A program made the position numbers and the translations under genes. DNA of 64,000 bases. Source: Austropuccinia psidii (lineage: Eukaryota; Basidiomycota; Pucciniomycetes; Pucciniales; Sphaerophragmiaceae). The notes beneath the pieces were generated by a model, which saw only the letters and a program-made list of their open reading frames with translations, made no database searches and had not been told where the DNA came from. The stretch is taken from assembly GCA_023105745.1 (NCBI GenBank), contig JALGQZ010000011.1:48514698-48578697 (forward strand), written 5' to 3'. Below are positions 1 to 11,673 of the stretch, piece after piece (position 1 is the stretch's first letter; each line of letters starts with the position of its first letter).

Positions 1-1604
1 CTTGAGAAAAAAATTTAAGAATTAAGACAAAACACTCACTAATACTCCAAAGAACTTATTGAATGAAAATAGTAGAGAAACTTGACAAATAGTTGTGGAT
101 TTAAAGGATCAAAATTGATTTATATCAGGATTACAAAAATATATAGTTGATTTCTATGATCTCATGTCTTTCTGATTGATTCTGTAAGGATAAAACATTT
201 AAGAAAATATCAACTAATACTTATTTGTTGGTAATAATGGTATCATTGAATAGTGTGATCATTTGGAAAAAAACAGCAAGAGGAGGCCTCTTTTAAGTCT
301 AACAAAGCTCACAGAGGCGTGCCATAGAGAATTCTGAAAAACCTGTGAGTGAGAAAACAGTAATCCTTTTGGGGTTAATGATTCAAACATCTGTTTTCAT
401 GCAAGATTATCATAATTACTTAATTGATGGTTTTATGTGACTACCAACCCAGATATGGTTAATAATAAAAGGAGTAAAAACTGTAAATATTCTTTTATTT
501 CAAAATGAACATCAATTCCTCAAATTTATCAATTTTATTGGAAACCTCATCACAGGTTGTATTTTCTGTGAATTTTTGAAGATTCAGTATTTCACGTGGA
601 ATTATCAAAGATGGACTGTAAGTAAAACTTTGAATTTTACCTATGAAACTCTAATTATTTTTGGTCTCCTTATGGATGATACTGCTCTACATTGTTCCTG
701 AAAGTTTCAGAAAGATTAATCAAGAATTGTATTTTCAATGAATTCTTGAAGGTTTTACGTCATTTCTACATAGAATTGCAAATAGCACTATATTACTGGT
801 TGCTATGAGGTAAATCAATGGATACTAGTCAAAAAAAGGTTTTTAATTACTCTTTTAGGGTCTATCCATGGAAAATTATTAATAATTGATATGGTTACAG
901 GAGTCTAAGTTGCTCTTTACCTCCTTGGCACATCAAAATAGCAGCTTATTTGCTATTTTCTTATGTTTTAATGAGATTTTAACTTGGTAACCAAGTTCCC
1001 AAAAGGTTTTAGTATACTAATTGGGCCAAAATAAGCCATTGATCTAAGCTTTAGCGCTTTCCACACCTCAGAGACCTCAGAAGTTGGGTATCCTGGCTCT
1101 CCTTGATGTCTTTTGTCCCCCTTGACTAATTTTTATGTCAAAATAGAAATTCAGGCTTAGACTAATATCCACTATGGGTGTATCAAAGTATTATGTAAGA
1201 ATACCATAATATTAAGTGCCACAAACATGCATCACAATATTCTTAGTGTATATGTAACATGTAATTTCTCATATTCCCATTATTTTGGCGTGAAATTGAG
1301 AAAAACAAAAATTTTCACAATTCATTTATGTGGTATTGAAGTATTTTCCATATTACCACCTCTTAGAGTTAATTTAAGCTTATTCACTCTATGGAGCTAC
1401 CCTAGGTGAATTTTTGTGTAGAATCTAAATCTGGTCTTAAATCCATGGATTTACTTACTCAAAAAAAGGTATTCATCTTCTCTGAAATAAAAAATGCTGA
1501 ATTTTGGATATATGCATTACTTATGGGTTATGCATAGTTCAAAATATATTTTTAAAGATATTTGTGGTGTATTTGGGTATGTAAAATATACCTCAAGGCT
1601 CACA
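1..1604. repeat. R-family LTR-like repeat, left copy (partial)
   Basis: No coding frame of interest. The stretch aligns by eye, with many small differences, to 43730-45299: compare 541-620 with 44221-44300, 1041-1130 with 44741-44820, and 1200-1290 with 44880-44970. It ends in GGCTCACA at 1604, the same terminus as the B-family LTRs (8192, 17822, 54848). The left end lies outside the window. What follows 1604 is not a purine tract, so this is a solo or flanking LTR rather than the edge of a visible internal region. It is old and decayed. Confidence 0.55.
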
Positions 1605-2646
1605 AATTTCAAATGGAAATCAAATGACATGAGAATTTTTTCAAGATTTCTTCCAGAATATTTCTACAAAGCTTCTATGGAATACCTTGGAATAATCTGG
1701 CTCCAATTTTCACTTCCATCCATTTTTTAAGCATGAATACAAAATATATGAGAATTCCCTTTCTGTATATTTTATCATGGAAATTTTCCATGAATTTGTA
1801 GAAATACATTCATGAGTAAGAATTTATATATAGAATATACTCCTCAATTTGTTTAGTTTCAGATTTTAGGACTAGCTAATAGTATCTTTCAGCTTCAGTA
1901 AGCTTCTGAGGTTATTGATAAATCAGATTTAAGAAATATCCCTTGGTAAAGTAGCATTTTTATTCCAGTTTTATGGTTTAAGAGTCTTTAGAGAGGAAAT
2001 TTGGTGAATCATATTTTCTATTCAGCTGGATTAAATCTGGTAGACTTTTCTCATAGCCATATAATATTTATTTTGGATTGAGATGTATATTTATATACAT
2101 AGTGGGGATTTCTCTTGATTTAATTATGCATGTTTTAGAGAAAAATATATGGTGCAAACTGTTTTAAATATTGGTGCTAAGTCCCTTTCCCTGTTCACAT
2201 GCTACTATGAATTGATTACTAATAGCTATAATTATTTTCAATTAAGTGCAGTGCACAGCCCATAAAGAAGTATAGAAGGCGGTGGATTTCAAATTGAAAA
2301 GAGCTGTGAAATTCTACATTTCTTTTTGAATGATTTTAGCTCATATAAAAATTAAAATACATTTTTTTCTAATATAAAAATTTTCTAATCATATGGTTTT
2401 GAGTTCTTGATCTTTCAAAATAATTTCCAAAAACTCATATTGAAAAATTAGATTGAAAATAAATGGCTTGTGTATGTGGCTTGGGTTTCTTCCAAACAAT
2501 TTATTTTTTAATTTAATTGCCATCCTATCTTCCAATCTGTATTCAGCCTACCTCTCTTTTCAATTTCCAAATGAAGCACCTGCGGTCAGGTGTAGCCACT
2601 TGGCTTTATGGTGAGTCTTGTGAAAATGCTCACCCAAGAAATGTAA
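1605..2646. other. AT-rich stretch, no gene seen
   Basis: About 1 kb without a supported gene. Short open frames are rich in Phe, Ile and Tyr, as expected of random AT-rich DNA. The first bases after 1604 resemble those after 43729, so part of it may be further decayed repeat. It is the left genomic flank of element A. Confidence 0.4.
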
Positions 2647-2651
2647 CAAGG

Positions 2652-3393
2652 GGTAACAACCACTAATCAGGGGTAAGGGTATTCATACTTACACCCACTC
2701 AAACACCTCAAACCAGAAAATCCACTGTGTGTATCAGCATTCAGTTTCAGCTATCTTCTTTTGTGAAACATGCATACAGTCTGGTTCATCAATACAACCT
2801 CTCAATACTTGTACAGGCTGGAAATACCCAATACAGTTTGGATACACCATCCCCAAACTGTATGATTGCTCAATACCACCAATCCTCTTGTACAGATCCT
2901 GTGCAGCGGTACAGGACCTGTATTGGCCAGACTAAATTCAATCATCAAATCTTCTCATGAAAATTTTCCTGGATCAGGGCTGGTGATTCTCACATATACC
3001 AGCCCCTCTTTCTTCCCCTGGGCACTTTTCCCCAGTTAATTAATTTAGTATATTTATTATTTTATAATTATTCTGATCCTTATTTTGGGTATTATAATTA
3101 TTTCATTTTAAGTTAGTCTTTGCCTGTACAGTATGAGTTGGGTAGCCATATACTTATTAACCCTTCTCTTTCCATTCTGACAGGTTGAAACAGTGGACTT
3201 CGACTTGTTTGTGGTTGGCTCTTTTATTCTTACACTTATTCTTTGTTGCTGCTGTTCTTATATTCTTTTATTTGGTAATTCATTTCATAACACTCTTAAG
3301 TGTATTCTTTCTTACCATATCCTGAGCCCTCCATAAGTAAGTCCCAGTGTACTGAGTCCCAGGCCCTCTTCACTTAGAAGAGCCCCTGTGACA
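2652..3393 (+). repeat. 5' LTR of element A
   Basis: 742 bp, starting GGTAACAACC (first base altered from the TGTAACAACC seen elsewhere) and ending CTGTGACA. It matches 33644-34368 and, in reverse orientation, 22276-23036 and 31789-32549. It holds a TATAC box at 2995-2999, the predicted transcript start box at 3034-3045, and an inverted repeat with arms ATACAGTTTGG at 2831-2841 and CCAAACTGTAT at 2853-2863. Confidence 0.9.
2995..3045 (+). promoter_or_regulatory. Predicted LTR core promoter and self-primer box of element A
   Basis: TATAC at 2995-2999 lies 39 bases before AGTTAATTAATT at 3034-3045. That box is the exact reverse complement of 12 bases just inside the element (3397-3408). The pairing of TATAC and box recurs at 37-41 bases in the other LTRs (33970/34009; 32204/32163 on the minus strand; 46914/46953; 63621/63658). 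By analogy with Tf1, whose mRNA 5' end primes its own reverse transcription, transcription is predicted to start at or near 3034. This is inference from sequence only. Confidence 0.5.
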
Positions 3394-3396
3394 TTT

Positions 3397-3408
3397 AATT
3401 AATTAACT
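3397..3408 (+). other. Presumed primer-binding site of element A (self-primer complement)
   Basis: AATTAATTAACT lies three bases inside the 5' LTR end. It does not begin with TGG, so it does not fit a tRNA 3' CCA end. It is the reverse complement of 3034-3045 in the LTR. In element C the equivalent is 13 bases (31774-31786, minus strand) and in element E 11 bases (47322-47332). Confidence 0.55.
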
Positions 3409-4079
3409 CATATTTGATTTTTTCTTTTCATTAATTTATATTAATTTCTCTTATTCATCAAATTATGACTCTTTTATGATCTTATGACTTCTCATGATTA
3501 TTATTCCTCTCTCTTCAATTTTTACCTCATTCATGTCATTCATATGAAAATTTATTCTTATCATTTCTTAATCATTGCTGACCATCCCATTTCATTCTCA
3601 ACTATATCTCAATCAAATATTTATTTTGTTTGTTTATTCAGGTCTTATCAGGAGTTGTTCATTGGTTGGTTGATTGGGATTCATTTGGTTTATTGATTCA
3701 GCAATTCAAGATTTTATTTGGATTGGACTGATTGACTTTTGAATTCCTCAAGATAACATATTTATCCTCAAGAATTGATTATTGATTATTGAATGAATTT
3801 GATTCCTGAAGATATTTATTTGACTGATTGATTCCTCAAGATCTTGAATCAATATTGAAGACATTGACTTATTGATTGTTGAGTTCTTCAAGATTTATTG
3901 ATATTTGATTGACTGCTGATATTGACTGAATTGATTGATTGATTGATTAAATTTTATTTCACCTCAATAATGTTGATTGATTCCTCAAGCTCATCAAGAT
4001 TTTATTGATTATTTATTTGGCCAAGCGTTGATTCCTGATTCTCAAGTACCATCAATTTTTTATTCTTAATTTCTCAATA
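3409..4079 (+). repeat. gag leader of element A with degenerate GATTGATTCCTCAAGAT repeats
   Basis: Untranslated leader between primer site and gag. From about 3720 to 4060 it is built of imperfect copies of TTGATTGATT joined to CCTCAAGAT. The same kind of repeat occupies the leaders of C (about 31100-31560, minus strand) and E (about 47730-47960), so it belongs to the family and is not a private microsatellite. No open frame of note. Confidence 0.6.
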
Positions 4080-5438
4080 ATTTCAGTTCAGCATAGCCCC
4101 CCAGCCAAGAATACTAGATCTCAAAGCAATCCAGCTGTTCTCACTCCTACAGCAAGGGTTCCTCTTGACTGCACACCATCAGTTCATCAACTGAGTGAAA
4201 ATTTGGACAGAGGACCACCAATGGAAGGAGCAGTACCCTCCAGAAGAGGGGGATTGAAATCAAGAAGATCAAGATCCTTCTCTATCCTCTTTGGTGGTTA
4301 TCCTGGCATGTCTGAAGGTGCAAGAGCAAGACTAGGAGATTTTTAAGATGAAGAGGGGGAGGAGTCTGTGGAAGAGGGAGATTCTGGGGAAACTGAAGTG
4401 GCAGATGCTTTGGCCAATGCTCCAGAGGTCCCCCATGGTTCTAATCTAGCCCTTACTAGTCAACCTCTTTTCTCTCAATCTGATCCAAGTCTCCTCATGA
4501 TCATGGAGCAAATGTCTGCTAATATGGGACAAATTTCTCAAGCAGAAGCCCCCAGGGACAATTCCAAAGCCCCTGAATTCAAGACTCCATCAATGAAGGC
4601 ACCTGATTCTTTTGATGGTACTCAAGCTCATAAACTGAGAGGATTTATCCAATCCTGTCGATTGATTTTCCATAATTATCCAGCCAATTTCTTCTCTGAC
4701 AGGAAGAAAGTTCTGTACTCAACTTCCTTTCTCACTGGTAGATCTGGCAAATGGATTGAACCCTACCTCTCCAATATCTCCAATGAAGATCCTTTCTACC
4801 CCCTCAATAATTGGCAGTTATTTGAAACTCAATTATTAACTCTGTTTGGTGATCCCAATGAAGTGAGGAAAGCTGAACAAGAGCTGGACAATTCGAGGAT
4901 GAAGGAAAGTGGTCATGTATTGTTTTACATTGCTGATTTCAGAATCTTGATGTCAAGGATTGGGGATTGTGGGGAAAGATCTTACATTCATTTCTATAGA
5001 AGAGGATTGGCATCAATACTTCTGGACCAGTTGGCTTCCTACCCTGGTAGCTTTGATACTCTTCAAGAACTCATGGACATTACCCTGGAATTATATACCA
5101 GATACCATGAGATACAGAAGGAGAAGGTTAGTCATCAAGAAAAGAAGCCTCCTGTTACTGGATCCAATTCTTCAAGGCCTTGTCAAGACTCATATTCAAA
5201 AAGGCCTCACCATAATAAGAACAAGAAGGGCAAAAAATTTTAAGCTTCAAAGGACAAGCCCCATTCTGCTCTTCCTAATAATGAGAAGAAATTAATTGGT
5301 TCTGAAAAGGAGAGGAGGATCAAATAAGGGTTGTGTACTTATTGTGGTGGAAAGTACACAATTGAAAAATACTTCAAGAGACCTCAGAACAAGCCTGAAT
5401 CATCAAGAGGCTTCCCTAGCAAGCAGGGAAAAGCCTGA
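4080..5438 (+). pseudogene. gag of element A (start codon lost, three nonsense codons)
   Basis: Capsid/nucleocapsid polyprotein of a Ty3-type element. The whole frame from 4080 to the natural TGA at 5436-5438 stays in register (452 codons), matching gag of element C. The start codon is ATT instead of ATG. In-frame TAA codons lie at 4344-4346, 5241-5243 and 5325-5327; the first and last replace Glu codons of C, the middle one a Gln. Visible parts: an acidic N-terminal linker, the central capsid-like region (about 4580-5110), a Lys/Asn-rich tail and a zinc knuckle near 5335-5380. In the knuckle the His and last Cys have become Tyr, so metal binding is lost. Next to it, GGGAAAA at 5426-5432 leads into pol in the -1 frame. 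Confidence 0.88.
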
Positions 5439-6379
5439 GTGGGAATCATGATGTTCTCAATGGTTCTCACTTATTTCCTTCAAGAGCACAATTGTGCACT
5501 CTGAATACTAGTGTCAATAAATCTTTAAATTTTATTATTTTTTTCTTCTGTCTCTGATATTTTTGATAGTTTTCTCATTGATTCTGGTGCTAAAAACTCT
5601 TTTATTGCAAAGAATCTTGTTCTCAAGTAATCATTGACTATGTCAGAGCTCCCTGAAAAGATTCCCCTTTCCATTCTGGATTCAAATTAATCCCCTGCCT
5701 TGTTCATCACCCATTATACCAAGTGGGTAGTTGACTTGCCTTCCTTCCCAAGCTTTGAAGGGACTTTTTTATCATAGATTCACCCAAGGGAGAAGACCTG
5801 GTATTGGGCTATGATTTCCTCTACCATTTTAATCCCATTATTGATTGGAAAAATGAATTGATCATCTATGACTCTAGTCATAAGGATTCTAGTGGTATTA
5901 AATATTCTGCTGGTAATGCCTTGGCCACTTCCGTCAACAGTGTGGCTCTGGTGGGTGAACTTAGGACACCTTCCCTTCCATTATTCCAACTCAGTCATTA
6001 CTTAAATCAATAGATGAGGTCTTCAAAGAGACAAAAGATGTTGGATAAGATGTTGCTATATCTTCACTTCATCTCTTTCAAGGGGATATCAACCTTCCTC
6101 CCTTATCCTTTTATGCCTCCCTGGAGGAGCAATGGGATGAGGAGGAAGAGCCAGAAGAATATGAAGCTGTGTTGAAGGTAGTCCCTCCTGCTTATCACCA
6201 ATGTTTGGATGTATTCTCCAATGCGAAAGCAGAGAAACCTCCTCCACACTGGGCCTGTGAGCACCATATTGAATTGGAGGATCTTCTACCTCCAGTTGGT
6301 TTTATCTACTCATTATATAATCAAGAGTCAGAAAAACAGCAGACACACATTTCAGAGAATGTAGAGAAAGGTTACATAA
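5420..6379 (+). pseudogene. pol of element A, 5' part (protease to start of reverse transcriptase)
   Basis: First part of the polyprotein, in the -1 frame relative to gag. It contains the aspartic protease with the motif DSGA at about 5578-5600, followed by the protease/RT linker that is nearly collinear with element C (28750-29660). Several frameshifts and stops break it. It ends abruptly at 6379 in the N-terminal part of reverse transcriptase because element B is inserted there. The reading resumes at 17828 after the CATAA duplication. Confidence 0.85.
5426..5432 (+). promoter_or_regulatory. Candidate -1 ribosomal frameshift heptamer, gag/pol of element A
   Basis: In the gag frame the bases read G GGA AAA, a canonical X-XXY-YYZ slippery heptamer, two codons before the gag stop. 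Pol is open in the -1 frame only from 5420, just after a TAG at 5417-5419, so any shift must happen in a window of about 16 bases that contains this heptamer. The same heptamer is at the same place in element C (29681-29687, minus strand). A downstream stimulatory structure was not evaluated. Confidence 0.6.
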
Positions 6380-8192
6380 TGTAAGGTGTGGATATGAAAA
6401 TTTGATTAAAAATCAAGTACTTTTCCTGTCCTCAAAATTTGTAGAAGGTAAAAATCAATTGAAAATAGTAAGAAATATTATTTTTAAGAGAAAACACGCC
6501 AATTTTATTGTTTATAGTTTTATTAGTATAAAACAATAATATTATAAGGATTTATTGTTTTACCAACAATAAAAATTTGTCCAAAAATACTCTACAAGAG
6601 ATATTTAAGGCTACAAAAGAGATTTCTTCAAGAGCAATTTCAATTGGAATTAATTGAGAAAAGAACTGCAAGCAATTAATTAAATAACAAAGTCTTTTAA
6701 AAGAATATTAAAGAGAAAACATGCCCAACAGTGACCAGAGTCAATTTGGAAACAAAGTGACAAAGTTTACAGTGATGAAAGATGCTTTAATTCACTTTTG
6801 GGGTGGTTCAGGGGTAAAAATGATTATAAGAGTTTACAAACAATGATTATAATGATTTTTTCAAGTGGTTAAAAGGATTAAAGTGATTTAAAAGTGGTGG
6901 TTAGAATCTTTTATTGATTGGTTTAACAATGTTTAAACTAATTTTAAAAAGGAAAAGATTCTAACATGAAGAGAAAAGTGGGGCAAAGAAGACATTCTTT
7001 TATAGCCATCAATTTTTATACTCAAAAAGTAAACTTTACTCTTGTCAGTCGTGAAAAACAGTCTTACAACAGAAAAGCCAATTATGGCATCATTGAACCC
7101 TGGTTTAGACCAAAAAAGGGCTGGTTTAAGCCATTTTTAGCCATTTTAGACCCTTAAATCAGCCATTACTATAGCAATACCTGGTCTAGATCCTTCAAAA
7201 CACGTCATAATGTGTGTAAGAGGCGTAGAAACCAGTTAAAACTGTTTTTAATAACATTGTTTTAACTTAATGTTAGTTTTACCCTCTTTGCAGCAGTTAA
7301 AGCCACCCTGGTTGGTATTAAAACCTCATCATCAATTGAGTCACAGACCCTGTGACTCAATTCCAGGACAAAAGTGATGAACTTTTGCGTGAATTTGGAC
7401 ATCTCACGCCTGTCAGCAAGGATTTAGGGGGTCTGGCTCCCCCTTAGAGCTAGAGTTCCTTTCCCCCCCAATTTATTTTTTCCTTTAATTCCTCATCATG
7501 TATTATACTTATAATTTACATATGTAATTAAATTGAATTGTACAGTACAATACAGTAATAATTGATACCTCATATGTAAATCAAAGTTCACTTATGTAAT
7601 ACACACGCACAATTTCACATTTCAATTGAATTCAATTGAAAATACTTCAATTCCTCATAACTTCTAAACTAAACACAACACCTCAATTTTAACACAAAAA
7701 TTGATGGTTAACACCACATGTGGTGTGAATTAAATTAAAGTTTTGAGTATTTTCAACTTTTGTATTGAAAATACTAAAAACTTAATTTAAGCTTATTTAG
7801 GGTTGAGTTACAAAAACTTCACTCAGAGGTGACCCCACCTAATTTTTTATGAGGAATCAAATGGTGAAATAATTTCTATATGTTTATTTATTGGATAAAA
7901 AGTTATAATATATTTTTTATGAATTTTTACCAAAAATATTTTCATTTCATAATTTTTATTAAAAATTCATTTTTACATAATTTTTACAAGTAAAAATGAA
8001 TTTTCATAATTTTGATTTTTTTTGTAATTTTATTTTGAAATTATAATTAATTTTTTATTTTTAAATATAAATTTTTATTTTATATTTCAATTCTTATTTT
8101 TATAATATAAATAAATTTATATTATTTATACTTTTATTTTAATTTATCATTTGTGGTCTTTTGGGTACATAAAAATACCTCTAAGGCTCACA
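6380..8192 (-). repeat. 3' LTR of element B
   Basis: 1813 bp, TGTAAGGTGTGG... to ...AAGGCTCACA as read on the plus strand. It matches 16055-17822 and the LTR of D (53040-54848). The open frames inside the LTR have counterparts in all three copies but show no recognisable domain and are best seen as chance frames in an AT-rich LTR. Confidence 0.9.
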
Positions 8193-8204
8193 TTCCCTCT
8201 CCCT
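8193..8204 (-). other. Polypurine tract of element B
   Basis: On the minus strand the bases directly before the 3' LTR are purine-rich (core AGGGAGAGGGAA). This is the expected primer for plus-strand DNA synthesis. The same tract adjoins the LTR of D (54849-54860). Confidence 0.7.
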
Positions 8205-8215
8205 AAAAAAGAATA

Positions 8216-11200
8216 TTACTTTGTAATATTCTTATTTCCAGTGTGCCTGAACCTTTTGAGAAGCTTAGTAGCTTCAGGTTTGTCCTTTTCTGGCAACCAT
8301 TAATCTTCACAAGCTGGGTCACTGTACCTAACAAGGTATTCTCTTACTTTGTTGGTTCTCAAATTTCTTTCTTTGAGAACTTTGGTAATTTTCTTACTAC
8401 CAGATGGCTCAACAGGAGGTATAGCTTGGGCAATTTTATTCCTCAAGGGAGATTTTTTAGCATCACTAGATTCATATGGCTTTATCAAGCTCACTGGAAA
8501 TGTAGGATGCTTATTGCTAAGTTCTTCAGATAACTCTATTTCAACAGCATGTTCTCCATGGAGGGCCTTAATAACAAAAGGTCCTGCACAGGAGTCTTTC
8601 AGCTTTTTAAATCCTTTGATGTTATTGAAGTTAGTGGTGGATACAAGAACTAAGTCCCCCACTTTGAAATATGGTGTTGTATGTGATTTATTCCATTTGG
8701 CCTTAGCATATGCAAAAGAGTCCTCCATGCACCTTACTGCATGCTTTCTAGCTTTGTCTAGCATTCCTTTGAAGCTAGCAGCTGTGGGATGTATTTCAAT
8801 CAAATCTTTCCTGAAGGAATCTTGGGGTGATTTGGGGTTCCATCCTTTTTCTAGAATAGCAGGAGTTTGATTGGTACTTGCATGCATTGATGTTTTATAT
8901 GCTAATTCCAGTGCTGGCAACAGAGTACACCAATCATGGGTAAATCCATCACAATCTTTGAATTCAAGGCCATATGCACAAAATCTTCTTACAATATCCT
9001 CTAAGGTTTGGATCATCCTTTCAGCCAGTCCATCAGTTTTTGGGTGGTAGGCTGTAGAGAAAGACAGCTTAGTGCCAAATAATTGGTGAAGATTTGTCCA
9101 TAGTGCTGAAGTGAATTTGGGATCCCTATCACTAATGATATTTGTAAATATTCCAGTCCATGACACTACTCTATTCCATATCAGAAGAGCTGTATCCATG
9201 GCTGTATCATCCTTGTGACATGGTAAAAAGATTGGAGTTTTACTGAATCTGTCCACAATTACTAGGCAAGCATTATAACTTCGGTCACCTCCTGGTGGTA
9301 GTCCAGTTATCCAATCCATATGGACAATTCCCCAAGGTCTGCTTGGTTCTTGGATTTTTATCATATTTCCAAGTCTCTTTCCAGTGGATGTATTTGCCTT
9401 TTGGCATCTGTCACAGGTTTTGCAATACTCTGTAACATCTTTCTGCCACATTGGCCACCATATGCAGGTCTTTACTTTCTCTCTTGTTCTGTCTTCAGAC
9501 AGATGTCCTGAAAAAAGGCTATCATGGCATTCTTTCAGTACAAGATTGATTAATGACCTGTCTACAACTTTCATGACACATGTGTGCTTGGTTCTGTGGT
9601 AAATTATACCATCCAGTAGGTGAAATCTTCCTTCATCATAATATTTTTTCCATACTTCATCCAAGGCATGTATTAGAGAGCTGGCTCTACAGCCTTTGTT
9701 AAGTAATTGTCATAAGATGCTACAATTCTTATCTTGAGTGTAACTATTTCTGACTTCTTCAAAGAAGGTGGTGTTCAAGTCTGTAACACTTATTCCCTCT
9801 ATTGGGATTTGTGGTGAAGCTTCTTCTGGCACATAAGCAGGATTATCAATATTGTTTGGTAATAGCCATCTGCTTAGTCCATCTGCATTCTTATTAATAT
9901 TCCCATCCTTATGAGCAATAGTCATATTGCCTCTGTATTCTTGTATGGCTATTTGCCATCTGAGCATATGTCTGTTGGGTGTTTTCATGTTTAAAAATGA
10001 TTTGACAGCTGTACAATCTGTTATCACCTCAAAAACACATCCCTCCAAGAAGTATCTTAATTGTTCCAAGGCCCAGACAAGGCATAGACATTCCATTTGA
10101 CTTGCTCCATATCTGGCTTTAGTTGGTTTGATTTGCCTGGATATGAAACATATGGGTACTTCTACAGGTTTATGATTTATGATCTGAGCTTGGTGAAGTG
10201 CAGCACCCAGCCCATCCCCTGATGCATAAATATACAATTTAAAAGGCAATTTAAAGTCTGGAATCAGTAAGAGTGGAGCAGTGGTCAAGGCTTCTATTAG
10301 AGACTCAAAAGCTTTGACTCTGTCAACAGTCATTTCAAATACTGTGTCTTTGTCACACAATTTATAAAGTGGTCTTTCTATGGATGCAAAATCTTTAATC
10401 TGTTGCCTGTAATATCCTGCAAAACCTGAGAATGACTGAATTTCCTTCTTGTTCTGAGGCATGGGTTTTAGCAATCCTGCTGAAACTTTGTTTTCGTCAA
10501 TTCCAAGGGACAAACCAGATACAACATGTCCTAGTTCTTTAAGTTCTTTAAATCCAAAATAACATTTCTTCAAAGAGATTTTCATGTTTACTGATTGAAT
10601 TTTTGTCAAAACTCTGGAAAATCTGTACATGTGCTCTTCCCAAGTCTTGGAACAGACAATCATGTCATCAATGTAAATTATTAACCATCCCTCTGAGAGT
10701 TCTTCAGGGAAGATTTCATTCATCATTCTTTGGAAGTGTGAAGGTGCATTTTTGATACCAAAGGGCATCCTCAAGTATTCATACACTCCACAATGAACAA
10801 TAATTCTCAAGTATTTTCTTGCTCTTGGTGTCACCACATTTTGATGGAATCCTTTAAGGACATCCATAGTGGTTATATACACTGATTGAGATATTTGAGT
10901 GAGGGCAATTTGGATTTTTGGTATTGGGTATCTGTCTGGAACAGTGTAGGTGTTCAGAGCTCTAAAGTCCCCAACCATTCTAGATTTTCCATTATGCCAT
11001 GCCACTATGACTGGTGTAGTTATTTCTACTTCTTCATTGTGGCCTACCTTTCTTATCACACCAAGGTCTAGGAGCTCTTTTATATGAGTTTCCAGAGCTT
11101 CTCTTGACTTGGGACTTGCTGGGTATGCAGGTCTTCTCAAGAGTGGTGGATAAGATCTCTCAATTTTAAGAATGATGTCAGCTTCATGACCAATAATTGC

Positions 11201-11668
11201 TCCTAGAGGTTCTTTTTCTGAAGCAAATGCTCCTCTGTGGTCTTAAAAAAGGGAAGAAAGTTCATTTTCTTGTTTATCAGTCAGATGAAGGCTTATTTCA
11301 GCCTCATTTAAATGTTCAGACTTGAATTTCTCTAACTCTAAGTTGACTGGTGATACTTTATTCACTGTAATTTGTCTTTTAGATGGTAAAAAGGCAAATT
11401 TTTGGCGCTTATTGTCTCCAATAGTAAAGTATCTGTCTTTGTTGTTATGTAAATCTATCCCATACATGATTAAATAGTCATTTCCCAATATAAAATGGGT
11501 ACTAGAGCAATTTTCCATAACAACAAATTCAACTGTGATCCTTAAGTTCCCATTAATGTGTGGGAATATGACATTGGTCTCACAAATTCCTAATGCTTTC
11601 ATTGGATTAATTGCACTATTGAATTTTATACCATCAATTGGTAACAATTGGTCTTCAAAATTTGGTAC
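8216..11668 (-). pseudogene. pol of element B (reverse transcriptase, RNase H, integrase, chromo-like tail)
   Basis: Main part of the polyprotein, read on the minus strand. 11647-11243: end of protease and linker. 11140-9710: reverse transcriptase with YIDD active site (about 10670) and RNase H. 9664-8300: integrase with HHCC zinc region, DDE core (Asp in the WHMDWITGL context, Asp in ISDRDPKF, Glu in AERMIQTLED) and a C-terminal chromo-like segment near 8390-8240. In-frame stops separate these blocks (near 11243, 9710 and 8300). The first RNase H Asp is a Tyr here (context LYIYASGDG; Asp in copy D), so RNase H should be inactive. The last natural stop is at 8216-8218. Confidence 0.9.
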
Positions 11669-11673
11669 ACAAG

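Noticed and set aside
2727..2960. Overlapping open frames in the A LTR
   Set aside because: They sit in the U3 region, are not conserved as frames in the other LTR copies and have no motif.
6966..7157. Frames inside the B-family LTRs (also 16566-16787 and 53574-53789) that look alike in three copies
   Set aside because: Similarity follows from LTR homology; the frame lengths differ, the ends shift and no domain is seen.
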